Shown here one piece after another: positions 21,350 to 31,800 of a stretch of DNA of 64,000 bases. Location of the stretch: NCBI GenBank assembly GCA_015350385.1, contig WNKI01000005.1, positions 1,350,784 to 1,414,783 of the forward strand, given 5' to 3'. How positions within the stretch are numbered: position 1 is the first letter of the stretch; each line of letters begins with the position of its first letter. The translations under genes and the position numbers were made by a program. The notes beneath the pieces were generated by a model. It did no database searches, had not been told where the DNA came from, and was given only the letters and a program-made list of their open reading frames with translations. Source of the stretch: Aculops lycopersici. Taxonomy: Eukaryota; Arthropoda; Arachnida; Trombidiformes; Eriophyidae.

Positions 21350-22678
21350 ATGCTGAAACTAAGCTTACTATTGTTCTCGTTGGCCTTCACAGCCACCACA
21401 ACCTATGCCCAATACAGACCCTCAGTTTTGGGTATTGCTAACATTGTAAGATACCAGAACACCGCCTGCTCAAACCCCGACCAAGAATCAGGAACCTGTT
21501 TGGCTGATGCCGAGTGCTCGCGTAGAGCCGGAACCAACATTGGCTCCTGTGCCAATGGATATGGAACCTGTTGTTCATTTAAGGTAAGTACTTCGAACTC
21601 TGACTTTGAGACCCAAGAGGCTTTAGTGTCGTCGTTGCAAGGTCATTGAAAGTTGCAGCTCATCATCAACTTCCTTTCGCTAACCACTTAAAACAAACGA
21701 TCCACTCAAACATTTCACTTTGCAAAATTAGTTCACCTGCGGCGGCACCACAAACCAAAACGAGACCACCTTCGTGAACCCACAATACCCAAAGGGTGAG
21801 AACGGAACTGACACCTGCCAGGTGACCATCGAGAAGGCCAACAATGTTTGCCAACTTCGTCTCGACTTCGAAGACTTCATCTTGGCTCAGCCAGATGAGA
21901 ATGGTCTCTGCACCACCGACTCCTTCATGGTTAGAACCACAGTTGGAGAGAGATTGCCAATTTTGTGCGGTGAAAACTCTGGACAGCACAGTAAGTAGAC
22001 TTTTGATGATACTTTTTTGAGATCAATCGATTCAATCGCTTCAATTGAAAAAATACTAACTCTCCAACTATCCCCATCCTTTAATCAGTGTACATTGACA
22101 TGGGTCGTGGAAGCGCCAATCCGGTCGTCCTGTCTGTTGTGTCAAACGGACAGAAGATTGTCAGAAAGTGGAAGATCAAGATCAACATGATTCCATGCAA
22201 CAACTTGGACATGGCGCCATCTGGATGCATGCAATACTTCAGAAGCCCATCGGCCATCATCAAGAGTTTCAACTATGGTCTCAAGATGGACGGACGCTCG
22301 CGTTACCTGTCCAACTTGCGCTACACCTCGTGTATTCGTGCCGAGGAAAACTTCTGCGCCATCAAGTGGGAGACTGAGTTCCCACAATCATTCTCATTCG
22401 GAGCCCCATTTGAGGGTAACATCACAGACCTGGGAGGATCAACCGGTGGCATGTGTAACTCGGACGACTTCATTGGAGTCGACCAGGGATCAAACGACGG
22501 CATTGGACCAGGAGAGGACCGATTCTGTGGAACCAAGTTGCTCGAATCGAATGTGATCATCTCAAGATCCAAGCCATTCCAATTGAAGGTCCGCTCAAAC
22601 GCAGACCAAACTCAGAATGCTCTAAACTCGCAAATTGGATTCGCCTTGCGTTATGTCCAACTACCTTGTGTCATCTAA
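21350..22678 (+). CDS. Secreted CUB-domain protein, three exons
   Basis: Exons 21350-21583, 21732-21990 and 22089-22678 (GTAAGT donors; TTAG and ATCAG acceptors) give 360 aa. Residues 1-20 are a signal peptide ending in TTTYAQ. A short Cys-rich module follows (CSNPDQESGTCLADAECSRR ... GYGTCCSFK), then a CUB domain starting FTCGGTTNQNETTFVNPQYP with the expected Cys pattern, and a C-terminal Cys-containing region rich in Gly and Asn. This Cys-module plus CUB arrangement is widespread among secreted proteins of arthropods, usually epidermal or cuticular and without known activity. There is no protease domain. Codon choice is strongly biased to C/G-ending codons compared with neighbours, suggesting high expression. 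Poly(A) signals AATAAATAAATA lie at 22722-22733. Confidence 0.85.
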
Positions 22679-22960
22679 ATAATCTAACTAATTTATTGAA
22701 CAGGATGCTCAAATGTAGCCAAATAAATAAATACAATCCGACGAGTTAGCTCGCAAACTCATCTTGAGCCAGACGAAGTTGATTGGTTGATGAACGTTCA
22801 ACTTTAGCTACCTAAATATGGCGCTCCAAACTAACTACTTTCCACATCAGCTTAATTATATCTAGATATTTGTAAGGATTTTATAATTCAATTTGCATCA
22901 ACACCATAATATATTTGTATCAATCATTGGAGATCTAATCTTAGTGGTTAGATGGTTTAA

Positions 22961-24139
22961 TCAACTACACGGCGCTATATACAAATCGCGCAAATGATAG
23001 GGTAACATTTTGATGGCGAAATCTCTATTGCTGATCAAAAGGTCCTGGAAGAACTTTGGTAGATTTGGTCGCAATCTTTGACTTAGATTTGTGGCAAACT
23101 TTTGCATTTCCTCAAGTTTCGCACGATTTGTCTCTATATGAGCATCGACCCTCTCGATCAGGTTGGTGATTTTGGTTTGTCTAGCTTCACTATTTCTTAT
23201 AAGCTTCTTGAGTGAGGCATCATTCGAGACCATTGTCCTAAGACCATCACATAAGTAAGCATTGAATTGACTTTTAGTCTCGGGAAGTGCTTTACCCGTT
23301 ATATATTTCTCAAAGTCCTCTTCACTAATATTGAGCGAGGCACCGCTAGCCTTCTCGATAAACTCCACAGCGCAACATAAATTTGTGAAATAATAACCCG
23401 TCTCGCCACTCATAAGTCGGCGAGGATTTGAGAATAGGTTCAAATACTTCATATCTGCGGGAAGCATCGGAGGGTTTGCCTGGATGATGACGAACACGAG
23501 CACAGGTAAAAATTGGTCGGCACTTATCGGTACGTGGCCACGACCAACCGAGTTGGCCGGCTTGACTTGTAGCAATTCTAGGATTGTCTTACTACAGAGA
23601 ACAATACACTCGAGCTTATCAATTGAAGAGGTACGCGAGTTCATCTCGACCATCTGACATATTGCCTTGTCCAATAAATCCTGAACAACTGGATGCTGAA
23701 AGTCAATGTTGATTTCCAAATGCTCGGCTGTCACCCAATTCATCGATCGAATTCTTTTTTGCATAGCCATATTATGATCCTCGTCTTCGTTGATGATTCT
23801 AGCTGAAATTATAATATAAATGTGCTCATTCAAGAGCCTTTCCATGTCATCATACAATAAGTCCAACTGTTCGGGCTGGGCGCTCTTATACAAGAATTGG
23901 GTTTCGAATTTGTCATTCATACTCTTGTAGAAGTCATGGACTAGATCGGAAAGATCGCTAATAGTTGTTCCCGGTTGTTTCTCGGCCTCAAGAAAATCTT
24001 TGGCAAACTTGTTTGTATTTCGCATGCAATCTGCCCATAGGATTTCATACTTGGAGTCGCGTTGGGGCTGAGGTTGTGGCGATGACTGGGGACTTGATGA
24101 GGTGTTCATCTTACTTGTGAGAAAGGTAATGAATGACAT
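22961..24139 (-). CDS. Rabex-5: Rabex-5 / RABGEF1-like Rab5 exchange factor lacking the N-terminal zinc finger
   Basis: 392 codons if started at ATG 24139; an alternative ATG lies ten codons later at 24109. The frame contains the helical bundle (residues ~40-150) and a VPS9 catalytic core at ~160-280. It carries the diagnostic ADQFLPVLVFVIIQANPPML, with the Asp and Pro that contact Rab5, and GETGYYFTNLCCAVEFIEKA, with the Tyr and Thr of the active site, followed by SLNISEEDFEKYITG typical of Rabex-5. It activates Rab5/Rab21 on early endosomes. Mammalian and fly Rabex-5 have an A20-type zinc finger and a MIU ubiquitin-binding helix before this region. Neither is seen here or in the ~0.6 kb upstream. 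Either this lineage has lost them or they sit on an unrecognised upstream exon; a tract CTTTCTCACAAG at the start could be an acceptor. Confidence 0.88.
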   Translation of the reverse strand: MSFITFLTSKMNTSSSPQSSPQPQPQRDSKYEILWADCMRNTNKFAKDFLEAEKQPGTTISDLSDLVHDFYKSMNDKFETQFLYKSAQPEQLDLLYDDMERLLNEHIYIIISARIINEDEDHNMAMQKRIRSMNWVTAEHLEINIDFQHPVVQDLLDKAICQMVEMNSRTSSIDKLECIVLCSKTILELLQVKPANSVGRGHVPISADQFLPVLVFVIIQANPPMLPADMKYLNLFSNPRRLMSGETGYYFTNLCCAVEFIEKASGASLNISEEDFEKYITGKALPETKSQFNAYLCDGLRTMVSNDASLKKLIRNSEARQTKITNLIERVDAHIETNRAKLEEMQKFATNLSQRLRPNLPKFFQDLLISNRDFAIKMLPYHLRDLYIAPCS

Positions 24140-24766
24140 ATCACTATATTGAGGACGAGGAGAATACACTCCTCTCTTGTGATGATTACAATATCCTCTG
24201 TAAATTTATCTGAATAACAACAATGATTATGCTGTGCAATCAATATGGATACCAAATAGTGAAGCTCTTGATTTAGTAAGGAATAATTTTGGTGGTTTTT
24301 GAATAGAAGTCATCATCGATAATAATAATAATAATAACAACAACGACGCCATCGACAACAAAAACAAAACAAACGTCGAAAAAACACACGCATGCACATA
24401 CATTTTCTATGACCAATGTCAGGTCCACACAATGTGAGTACAGCGCCAACTCCACACATGTTAGCTGCGCAGCGAGCGAGCGAGCGACCAAAAGGCACGC
24501 AACTACGTGGATGGCAAACGGAAGAGTTTGCTCTCTATCTGGCTAGACTTTGATTGCTTGGCCATAAGAATTTGGTGATAAAATCGAGTTTATGCGACTT
24601 GTTAGATTATAGCCAGCAAAATGGAGTGCGCAACAGTAAAGATGACGAGTCCAGTTAGTTTATCGCGAGAGAATCAGCAACTTGTTGTTAGCGTGCATTC
24701 GAATGGGATGCGAGGAGAGGTTGGCTAGACATGATATGAATGAAACTTCCCTGCTTCTCATGAAAT
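24140..24766. promoter_or_regulatory. Upstream region of Rabex-5 and tRNA gene
   Basis: About 600 bases between divergent genes. It holds an AAT/AAC trinucleotide stretch at about 24320-24345 and a GAGC repeat near 24473-24487. No A20 finger (Cys-x-Cys pattern) can be translated in any frame. Presumably it holds the Rabex-5 promoter. Confidence 0.4.
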
Positions 24767-24838
24767 GGCCGGATGGTTTAGTGGTATAATTCTCGCTTTG
24801 GGTGCGAGAGGTCCCGGGTTCGATCCCCGGTTCGGCCC
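24767..24838 (+). tRNA. tRNA-Pro (UGG)
   Basis: A complete 72-nt cloverleaf. The acceptor stem is GGCCGGA with TTCGGCC (one G-T pair), with discriminator C. The D-arm region is TGGTTTAGTGGTATAATTC (box A). The anticodon stem is CTCGC/GCGAG with loop TTTGGGT, giving anticodon TGG. The T-arm is CCGGG-TTCGATC-CCCGG (box B). No intron and no encoded CCA, as expected for a eukaryotic nuclear tRNA. Confidence 0.97.
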
Positions 24839-24845
24839 TTCTTTT
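24839..24845 (+). terminator. RNA polymerase III terminator of tRNA-Pro
   Basis: TTCTTTT immediately follows the discriminator base; the TTTT at 24842-24845 is the standard Pol III stop signal. Confidence 0.8.
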
Positions 24846-25869
24846 GTCAATCGATTTGGCAAGCTAATTTTTTGATTTTACTTAGCTCGACCAAGTTCCG
24901 TTGCCATATACTCAAATGGACAAATAACCGATTCTCTAGCTGCTCGTTGAGTCGAGTGATATAAGTGACAAACACCGAGGATTCTGTGCGATCTGTTCGC
25001 ACAAAATCCTCAGCTCTACTAGCTTTGTCTGAGAAACTCGAGATGGCGTTAGCGATGAATCTTGGCAAGCCCGGCGCGCATGCGTTCGGCGAGTTACATA
25101 AGCAACCACCTTACTGTCAAGACAGTTTACCTGGTTGCTTGGGAGACCAAAGGCCGGGCTTCTGGATCTCGAGCCGCGGGATAGGCAAAGAGTTGGCTCT
25201 AGCCGGTAGCTTTGAGGGCGATCAGTTGAGTCGAGACAATCTAGCGAGCGAACGGAGTAAGCAGATCAATTGCGCCTCAAGTCAGCGCACGCAGCTATTG
25301 AACTCTCGTTGCTCTTTTTACCCGAAAGCCATTTAGACAAACTAAAACTAGCAAATCATCATAGATGATCAATTAGTGTGACAACAGGTCGCTTTCATTG
25401 TTGTGCTGCTACCACCGCAATCAGTTAGCCAGTTAGCAAGCTTACCAGAAAGCAAGCGAGCGAGCGACAACTGCGAGAGAAGTAAGAGAGATCTTTTTTG
25501 TTCGTAAGTGGAGAAGCCGCAAAGTAAAGTTCACGTTGACATTGGTTTCCATTGTTCACTTGGTGTTGTCGTAACTATTAGGCAACACAAGATAAACTTA
25601 ATCAATTTTGAGCGACAGTAACGGCAAAGAAGAGCGACGTCAGGACGAGCAACTACCAGAGTTTAGAGCGGCCACTAATTAAATTTAGATCACCAAGCAA
25701 CCAGCGGTAGCATTTCGCTCTGATCAGTAGATTGATCGGCCACGACCACTCGGCACTCTTGCTCAGTTTAGTCGAATTCCAGTGGTTTGGCTGAAAAATT
25801 AAATCTTCAAGAGGCGTCAGCGTTCGACGTTAGTTATTCAGTTTTGTGATCCCTCCAGAATGCAACAAG
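24846..25869. promoter_or_regulatory. Region between tRNA-Pro and the Furrowed-like gene
   Basis: Non-coding. It contains an almost perfect 14-bp inverted repeat at 24977-25011 and an imperfect one at 25101-25139, and presumably the promoter and 5' UTR of the selectin gene. Initiator-like TCAGT elements occur, for example at about 25838. Confidence 0.4.
24977..25011. repeat. Near-perfect hairpin (13 of 14 bp)
   Basis: The arm GAGGATTCTGTGCG at 24977-24990 pairs with 24998-25011 with a single mismatch and a 7-base loop. It lies 140 bases after the tRNA gene. Confidence 0.8.
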
Positions 25870-28800
25870 ATGAACATCGGCGAGCATAGCACGAGAGTAG
25901 CCATCAGTAGCGACGAGCAGCCACTAAGAGGACGCCAGTCGACGAGAAACAGGCGCCAACGATTGCAAATGAGCAAAGCGGAACAATCAAATATCAAAAT
26001 GCAGGCGCAAAACGAAAGCAAACAGTCGGGTATGGCAGCCGATCTAATTAGTCGGCTCAGTGGCCACGAGCTGAAAGAGGGTGTCGGAGGAGGGAGCGAT
26101 GGAAAGGGAGCACCAAGAGACATTAGAGAGACATACTTTTTCAAAGCAAACACATCCACCACTAGCCAGAAATTAATAAGTCAGAAAAGGAACAACAACA
26201 GCAGCAACAAGATGGTTCTTCAAAGAAATTCATATGGCTACACTTCACGCCATCGACCAAGATACCAACAAAATCGCCACCCGCCACAAGTTCTAACCAT
26301 AAGCTCGTTATTCAAATCACTTGCCCCTCTGGCCTTGGCCGCAACTTGCGCCCTTTTCTCCGTCTGTCTCATAGCCAGCGCCCAGCGAGCTACTATGTTG
26401 ACCGGAAGCGCGCAAGCGCCAAAGCAGCTGGATCTGGTTGTTGGTGGCGGAAATGAGGATCAGCTTCAATTGTTGCAAAGTGCCAACGTTGATTTGGCCA
26501 GATCAAGAGGCCAGCGGCTACAGCGAGACACAAACGCGCCGCCATTGACCTCGACAACAACTAGTTTGATGCCAACAAGTGGCGCCGCGAGTCCAACAAG
26601 TGGCCACTCAACCTGTGGATACCCCGGCTCGCCGGCCCACGCAAGTGTCACTTTCAACACCAGCCATGTGGTAGCGGGCACAGCGGCCAGCTACACTTGC
26701 GACAACGGATACGAGCTCCTGGGGCCACCGAGGCGAATCTGTCAAGCTAACGGAACCTGGTCGCCCATTGGAATTCCCTTTTGCGGTAAGTAGATTCTTT
26801 TTTCTCCCATTCCTTGATTAAAAGAGAATTGCATTAGATTTCCCTTCTTCATTCCCGATTCCCTTTCCGTTTCTCCCCTTCTCCGCGTCAACTGTCCTTG
26901 AGCGCCAAGGTTGATTGCCGTTTCTCTCACAGCACCACTCGTTGGTGCTGTTTATCTGCAAACGAGGGCTGAGAGTTTCGCTGGCCAGTGATATCAGTTG
27001 AAAGCCATAAGACGGGAAGCAAAATAGAATCGGAAGAAATGAAACGATTTAAATAGAAGTGAGAGGTGCAAGGAGTCTAATTAAGTGGCTTCTTAGCGCT
27101 TTAAACAGTGGAGTATGCAAAATAGACTCGAGTCAACTAAGTTTAGCAAGTCGATTGTTCTTATGCGCGTCCCAGCCACTTGTTGTTGTTGTTGCTGCTG
27201 GTGCCGCCAACTAGTGTGGCCAAAGACCAGCTCGTGCGACAATTATAACTGAAGAGCCATTAACGCGCTTGTTGCTCGTCTTGTTCTCGCTTCCTCCTAC
27301 CTAAAACTGCTCCTTCCCCCTCTACCCTCTCATTTAGTCCACTGTGGGAATCAAAAAAGACGTAAAATCTCCTCCAAATGCAATCTAAAGCTACTCAAAA
27401 TGGTCGCCACTAAATGGCCAGCGTGAGCTAGAGTTGGGCTTTAGATAGGAGAGCGAGTGACAAGCGGACTTGATGGACGAGCTTCGGCTGAGCTCGTGCA
27501 AAAACTTCTCGGCCGCAAGCTCGTGGTGGGCGATAATCATAACGGCGGAGATCATCCATCTCTCAAGTCTCCCCGATTTTACCCCAATGTCACTTTCTCA
27601 CTTTTACCTGCTCACCACTGAGCCCGAAAAAACAATGAGCTGGCCCGCAAAACCTTGAGTGTTGCAAGTTGCGAGTTTTGAGTTGCCCAGTTGCGATGGG
27701 TTCAAGTTTTGGCAGTCAACCGATCGAATCTCGTCGTCTCAAGTTTCCCTAGAACAACTCGACAAAAACTTGCAAGCAATTGTCTTAACTCAGTTGCTGG
27801 CTCGAGCAGCAGAATAAAAAGGAGGAGGAGAGGGAGCAATAGCGATAATGAAATGAAATGAAATTCAAAGAGACATATTATCGCTCGGGACAGATCAACA
27901 GGTTGTCGCATTGGCGGCTCGCTCGCCATCTCGCTTGCTGGTGGTGGTTTGGCAAATCAAGTTTATCGCAAATTATGACTATTGCTGTTGGGGAGCTAAG
28001 TCACTGTGCTCGCTCTTGTTCAGTCCACCTGGGCGCGTGGAAAAACAATCGACCGCCGACCTGTTGATCGCATTTTTTCCTCGCCTTGCTCTTGTTGCAA
28101 AACTTGGCCAGGTTTAGTCTTCGAAGGGATGCTACTGCTCAGTGGCATTATCATATTAGCAATGTTTTTTTGAGCAGCAGCCGACAAGACTCCCGCTGCC
28201 GCCGCTCGTCTGCTCTGAACTTCCGTCAGCAAGCTAGCGCCACTTTTTGCTCTGATTGCGAGAGCGACTAACGGGCGAGCTTCAGTTGAGAGTTAGAAAC
28301 AATCGGTGGCAAGTTCATCGCTCCTAACTGAATCCACTGGCTCTGTTCCCGTTTGGCCAGCTCCACATGTTCCACCGCTTAGCCAGCTAGATGGCTGGCA
28401 AGCGAGCGATGTAATGTGTCGATTTCTCAGGCCAGCTGGCCAACGACAACCTAGAGGCGAGACAATTCAATATAAAACTTTCATTGCGTCCGAACCGAGC
28501 GCAACATCATTCAATGGCAGTTATAATGTGAAATGTATAATGTATTATGTTTAGTGTCCAAGTGGCTATTTTGATGTGGCAATTTTGATACAACAACCAC
28601 TTAAGAGGCAATAGCGATAGTATTAGTAATAGCTGTGGATGGCAATAGAGATGGAAATAGGCGCGCACGCTGAGCCTGTTAGTGGCATGTAAATTTTTAT
28701 GTGAATTTTACACTCCCATTGGCGAGCTGGAAAGTCGAAGTTGACGTCTCGTCGTTGTATTTGGTCTCTTGCGCTACGAATAAACAAACCCGTTGACTTT

Positions 28801-31800
28801 AGTAAGCGGACAGCGCTCACACTAGTCAGCAGCCACCTGTTGTGCACCCCTGAGCCTGCCCACTAGCCACCAGCTCGAGTCCGTTGCATTTGCTACTTTC
28901 AACACACTCAAATAGCAAGCCCTTCACATAGTGTGACCCAAATCTCGCAGCGAGGAGCAGGAAACTCTCGCTTCTAATGTGTTGCCTCCTCTACTTGTTC
29001 AATGAGCAGTCGCCGTGGCAATTTGAATTCCTCATCGTGGTAGCCGCCGTCATCTTGGTGTCCAAGAGAAACTTGTGGTTGGTGAGCTTGAGAGGGAATG
29101 TTTAGTGTTACTCTCACCGGCGACAACAGCAACAACAGACGCAACGGCGGCGACGACAACAAGTGTTACCTGATAGCTGTTACCTGCGAAAGTGAACAGT
29201 GCAACGAGGAAAGTCAAGGGGTCAAGTCGGCGACTGTCGCCTGTGCTCTTAAGACTCATTTGCGCTGGGAATCGCAAAGAGACTCGGCAGCGGCCGGGTC
29301 TCTTTGCGTCGACGGCAATGTTGACGACCACGACGACGACTCCCGACTCGCATGCTCACCTGTTGCTCTGCTCGCCCGATAAACCGAGAGTCCCGGTCCA
29401 CTTGTTGTATCTGCAAGCACCAAGAGGACGACTTTAAGACCACCATAGTCACCACTGCACACGTATAATTAGCCTGCTCAATCCGCCCGGCGAGCGACTT
29501 CCTGTGTCATCCGCGAGGCCAGAGATAGGCTAGTTGTTGGCGGGCGAGATGCCAACAGGAAGTCTTCGTTCCGTTGGCGCTGCATGCGTTCACTTTGCTC
29601 CACTCTACAGTTTGTAGTGTGGAGCAAAGTGTAGCAGTTTGTAGTTTAATCTAGATTTTTAGTCGCCGGTACTTTCGTTGAAGTTGGAGGAAAAGAGCGG
29701 AGATGGTAGGCCAAAATCAATCATTGCCTCGTGTGCGAGCCGATCAATTAAACTTTCCCTCTGCTCCCTCCGACCTAAGGTGAAGCTGGATATTTTTAGT
29801 GGTTTAGTGGAACAGGCTGATGGAAGAAAGAGTGCGCTGACGTAATTTAAGTTCTAGTTTTAGATTCCGGGGGGACAAAAACCTCAAACGCTCACATGTG
29901 CCTCTACTTTTGCCACTGCGACCAAAGCAACCAGTTCAACATTGTCCTCATCTCGCGGACCATTCGTCCTCCACCATTCGATTGACTCTAGTTTAGTTAA
30001 GCTCAACTAAACTAAGCGGCTCACCTCTTGTCCAGGTGAACCGCAAAAATCCAATAGAGTGAGCGGGCCAAAGTGAAGTCAGTCAAAGTAGATTGCCAAT
30101 TCACACACTCGATTGGACACAATCGAGTGTTGGCTGGATTTGATATCATTGCCGGTGGTCGGCTCGTTGCTTGCCCCTCGCTTTAGCAGCAGCAGTAGCG
30201 GCGGCGGCTTCCAGCAGTCAGTTAGACGTCCACCGAGGCAACAGGTGATTGGCTTCGAGCTCACGAACAGCAAACACTCAACAACAAAGACTATTCCAGG
30301 TGAAGCAAACTTGCGGTTAGTTCCGTTTAACTTTAGATTAGTTTCGGCGGTTAGCTGATCAGTTGGTTTAGTGGCAGTTCGTTGGTCTCCGTCGCGCTGA
30401 CGACGGTTTTGGTCGAGCCGAGATAACTCTACCTGCACACCACTTGCCGGCTCCCGTTGATTGGCGGCCGATGTTCACTTACGCTCGCCACTTAGCTGTC
30501 ATCGCAGCAGCGACTCATGTGGCTTCACTCGTTGGCTCGCCTGATTGATCAGTTCGCTTTTCGGGAGAGGTGATCTATCGGCTCGCTTGCTGTGTGGTGT
30601 TTCCCAATGAGCCTCTTGGAAGTAGGTGAGTAGTTTGAGTTGCGGGCTCATCAGTCGAGCCAGTGGTCTCCAGTCAGCGGGAGCAAGTGTGTGGTCTCAT
30701 CGGGTTTCGCTTCATCGAAATCGTTCGGCTCGTTACTCGGCTGATATACGGTGGAGTATATATAACTGGCAAGCGGCCGCTTGATTTAGAAGCTCGGTAG
30801 CGCACGCCAGCAAAACTTTCGCGCCAAGACTCCGCAGTGGAAACTCCATTGATGCTCATCCTCCAGTCGGCTAGCCAACTAACTTGGTCTCTGGTGATGA
30901 TTGATGGGCGCCAAGAGAGCAACTCGACTCTTGGATATTGGAAAGGCGCAGTCTTGAAATCCAGCAACTTGACTACATGCAGATGGGCGTCAGCTTTCGC
31001 TGCTGCTGCTATTGGCTCGCCAAAACCCGAGTGGCGGCGGATGTGGCGGGTGTATGTTACCCGACAGCAAGACACTGGCTGGATTTTTCCATCGGCGCCC
31101 ATCCATCGGCGCTACTGGGTGTCTAAGATTCGTTGCGTCGCATTGCGTTCGGCGGCCGCCTAGCTGTCAATCCACTTCATTGTCCATTGTTCTCGATGGC
31201 GGCGGCGGCGGCGGCGGCTGCAGCCGTGGTTGCCACCAAAACCACAACAACGACCAATGGGGCAACCGGAGGACGACGAGGCAGCTGCAGAAAGATGCGG
31301 CCGTTGGATTTATTACAATTGCGCGGCCGTAGAGAGAAATGTCGTCGACTAGTCAGTCGGTTTCGAGAAAAGTCTAGAGCGGCACTTGTTGCTACTGCTG
31401 CCACCACCGTCGCCGCATGGTTGTCTAGTATGCGAGCATCTCGACTTTGGTGTTGGAACTCTCATTTCAATAGTGACCAACTGAACGCAATTGAATGATA
31501 AAAATAATAATAATAATAATGCTAGCAATGATGACTGTAGTAATGGCCGCTCCGCTAGTTTGCATGCAGCTCTCCCTTTTTCATCCAGCTCTCCTCTGAA
31601 TTAGCTAACAACTGCACACTGGAAGTGAAAGCTGCCGACCGACAGGCAGACTGCAAACGGAAGTTTCCAGTCTGCCTGTCGGTCGGTCGGTCTGTCGGCC
31701 AGTCAGTCGGTTGGCGCGAATGTAAATAAGCGCCGCAATCGATAAGCTCGCGAGAGTGAAGGGGTGTCGCGCTGCCATCTACTCAACTGATTGGCCGACC

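Noticed and set aside
31635..31686. microRNA precursor
   Set aside because: A 19-bp perfect stem with a small loop is shorter than a normal pre-miRNA and lacks typical bulges.
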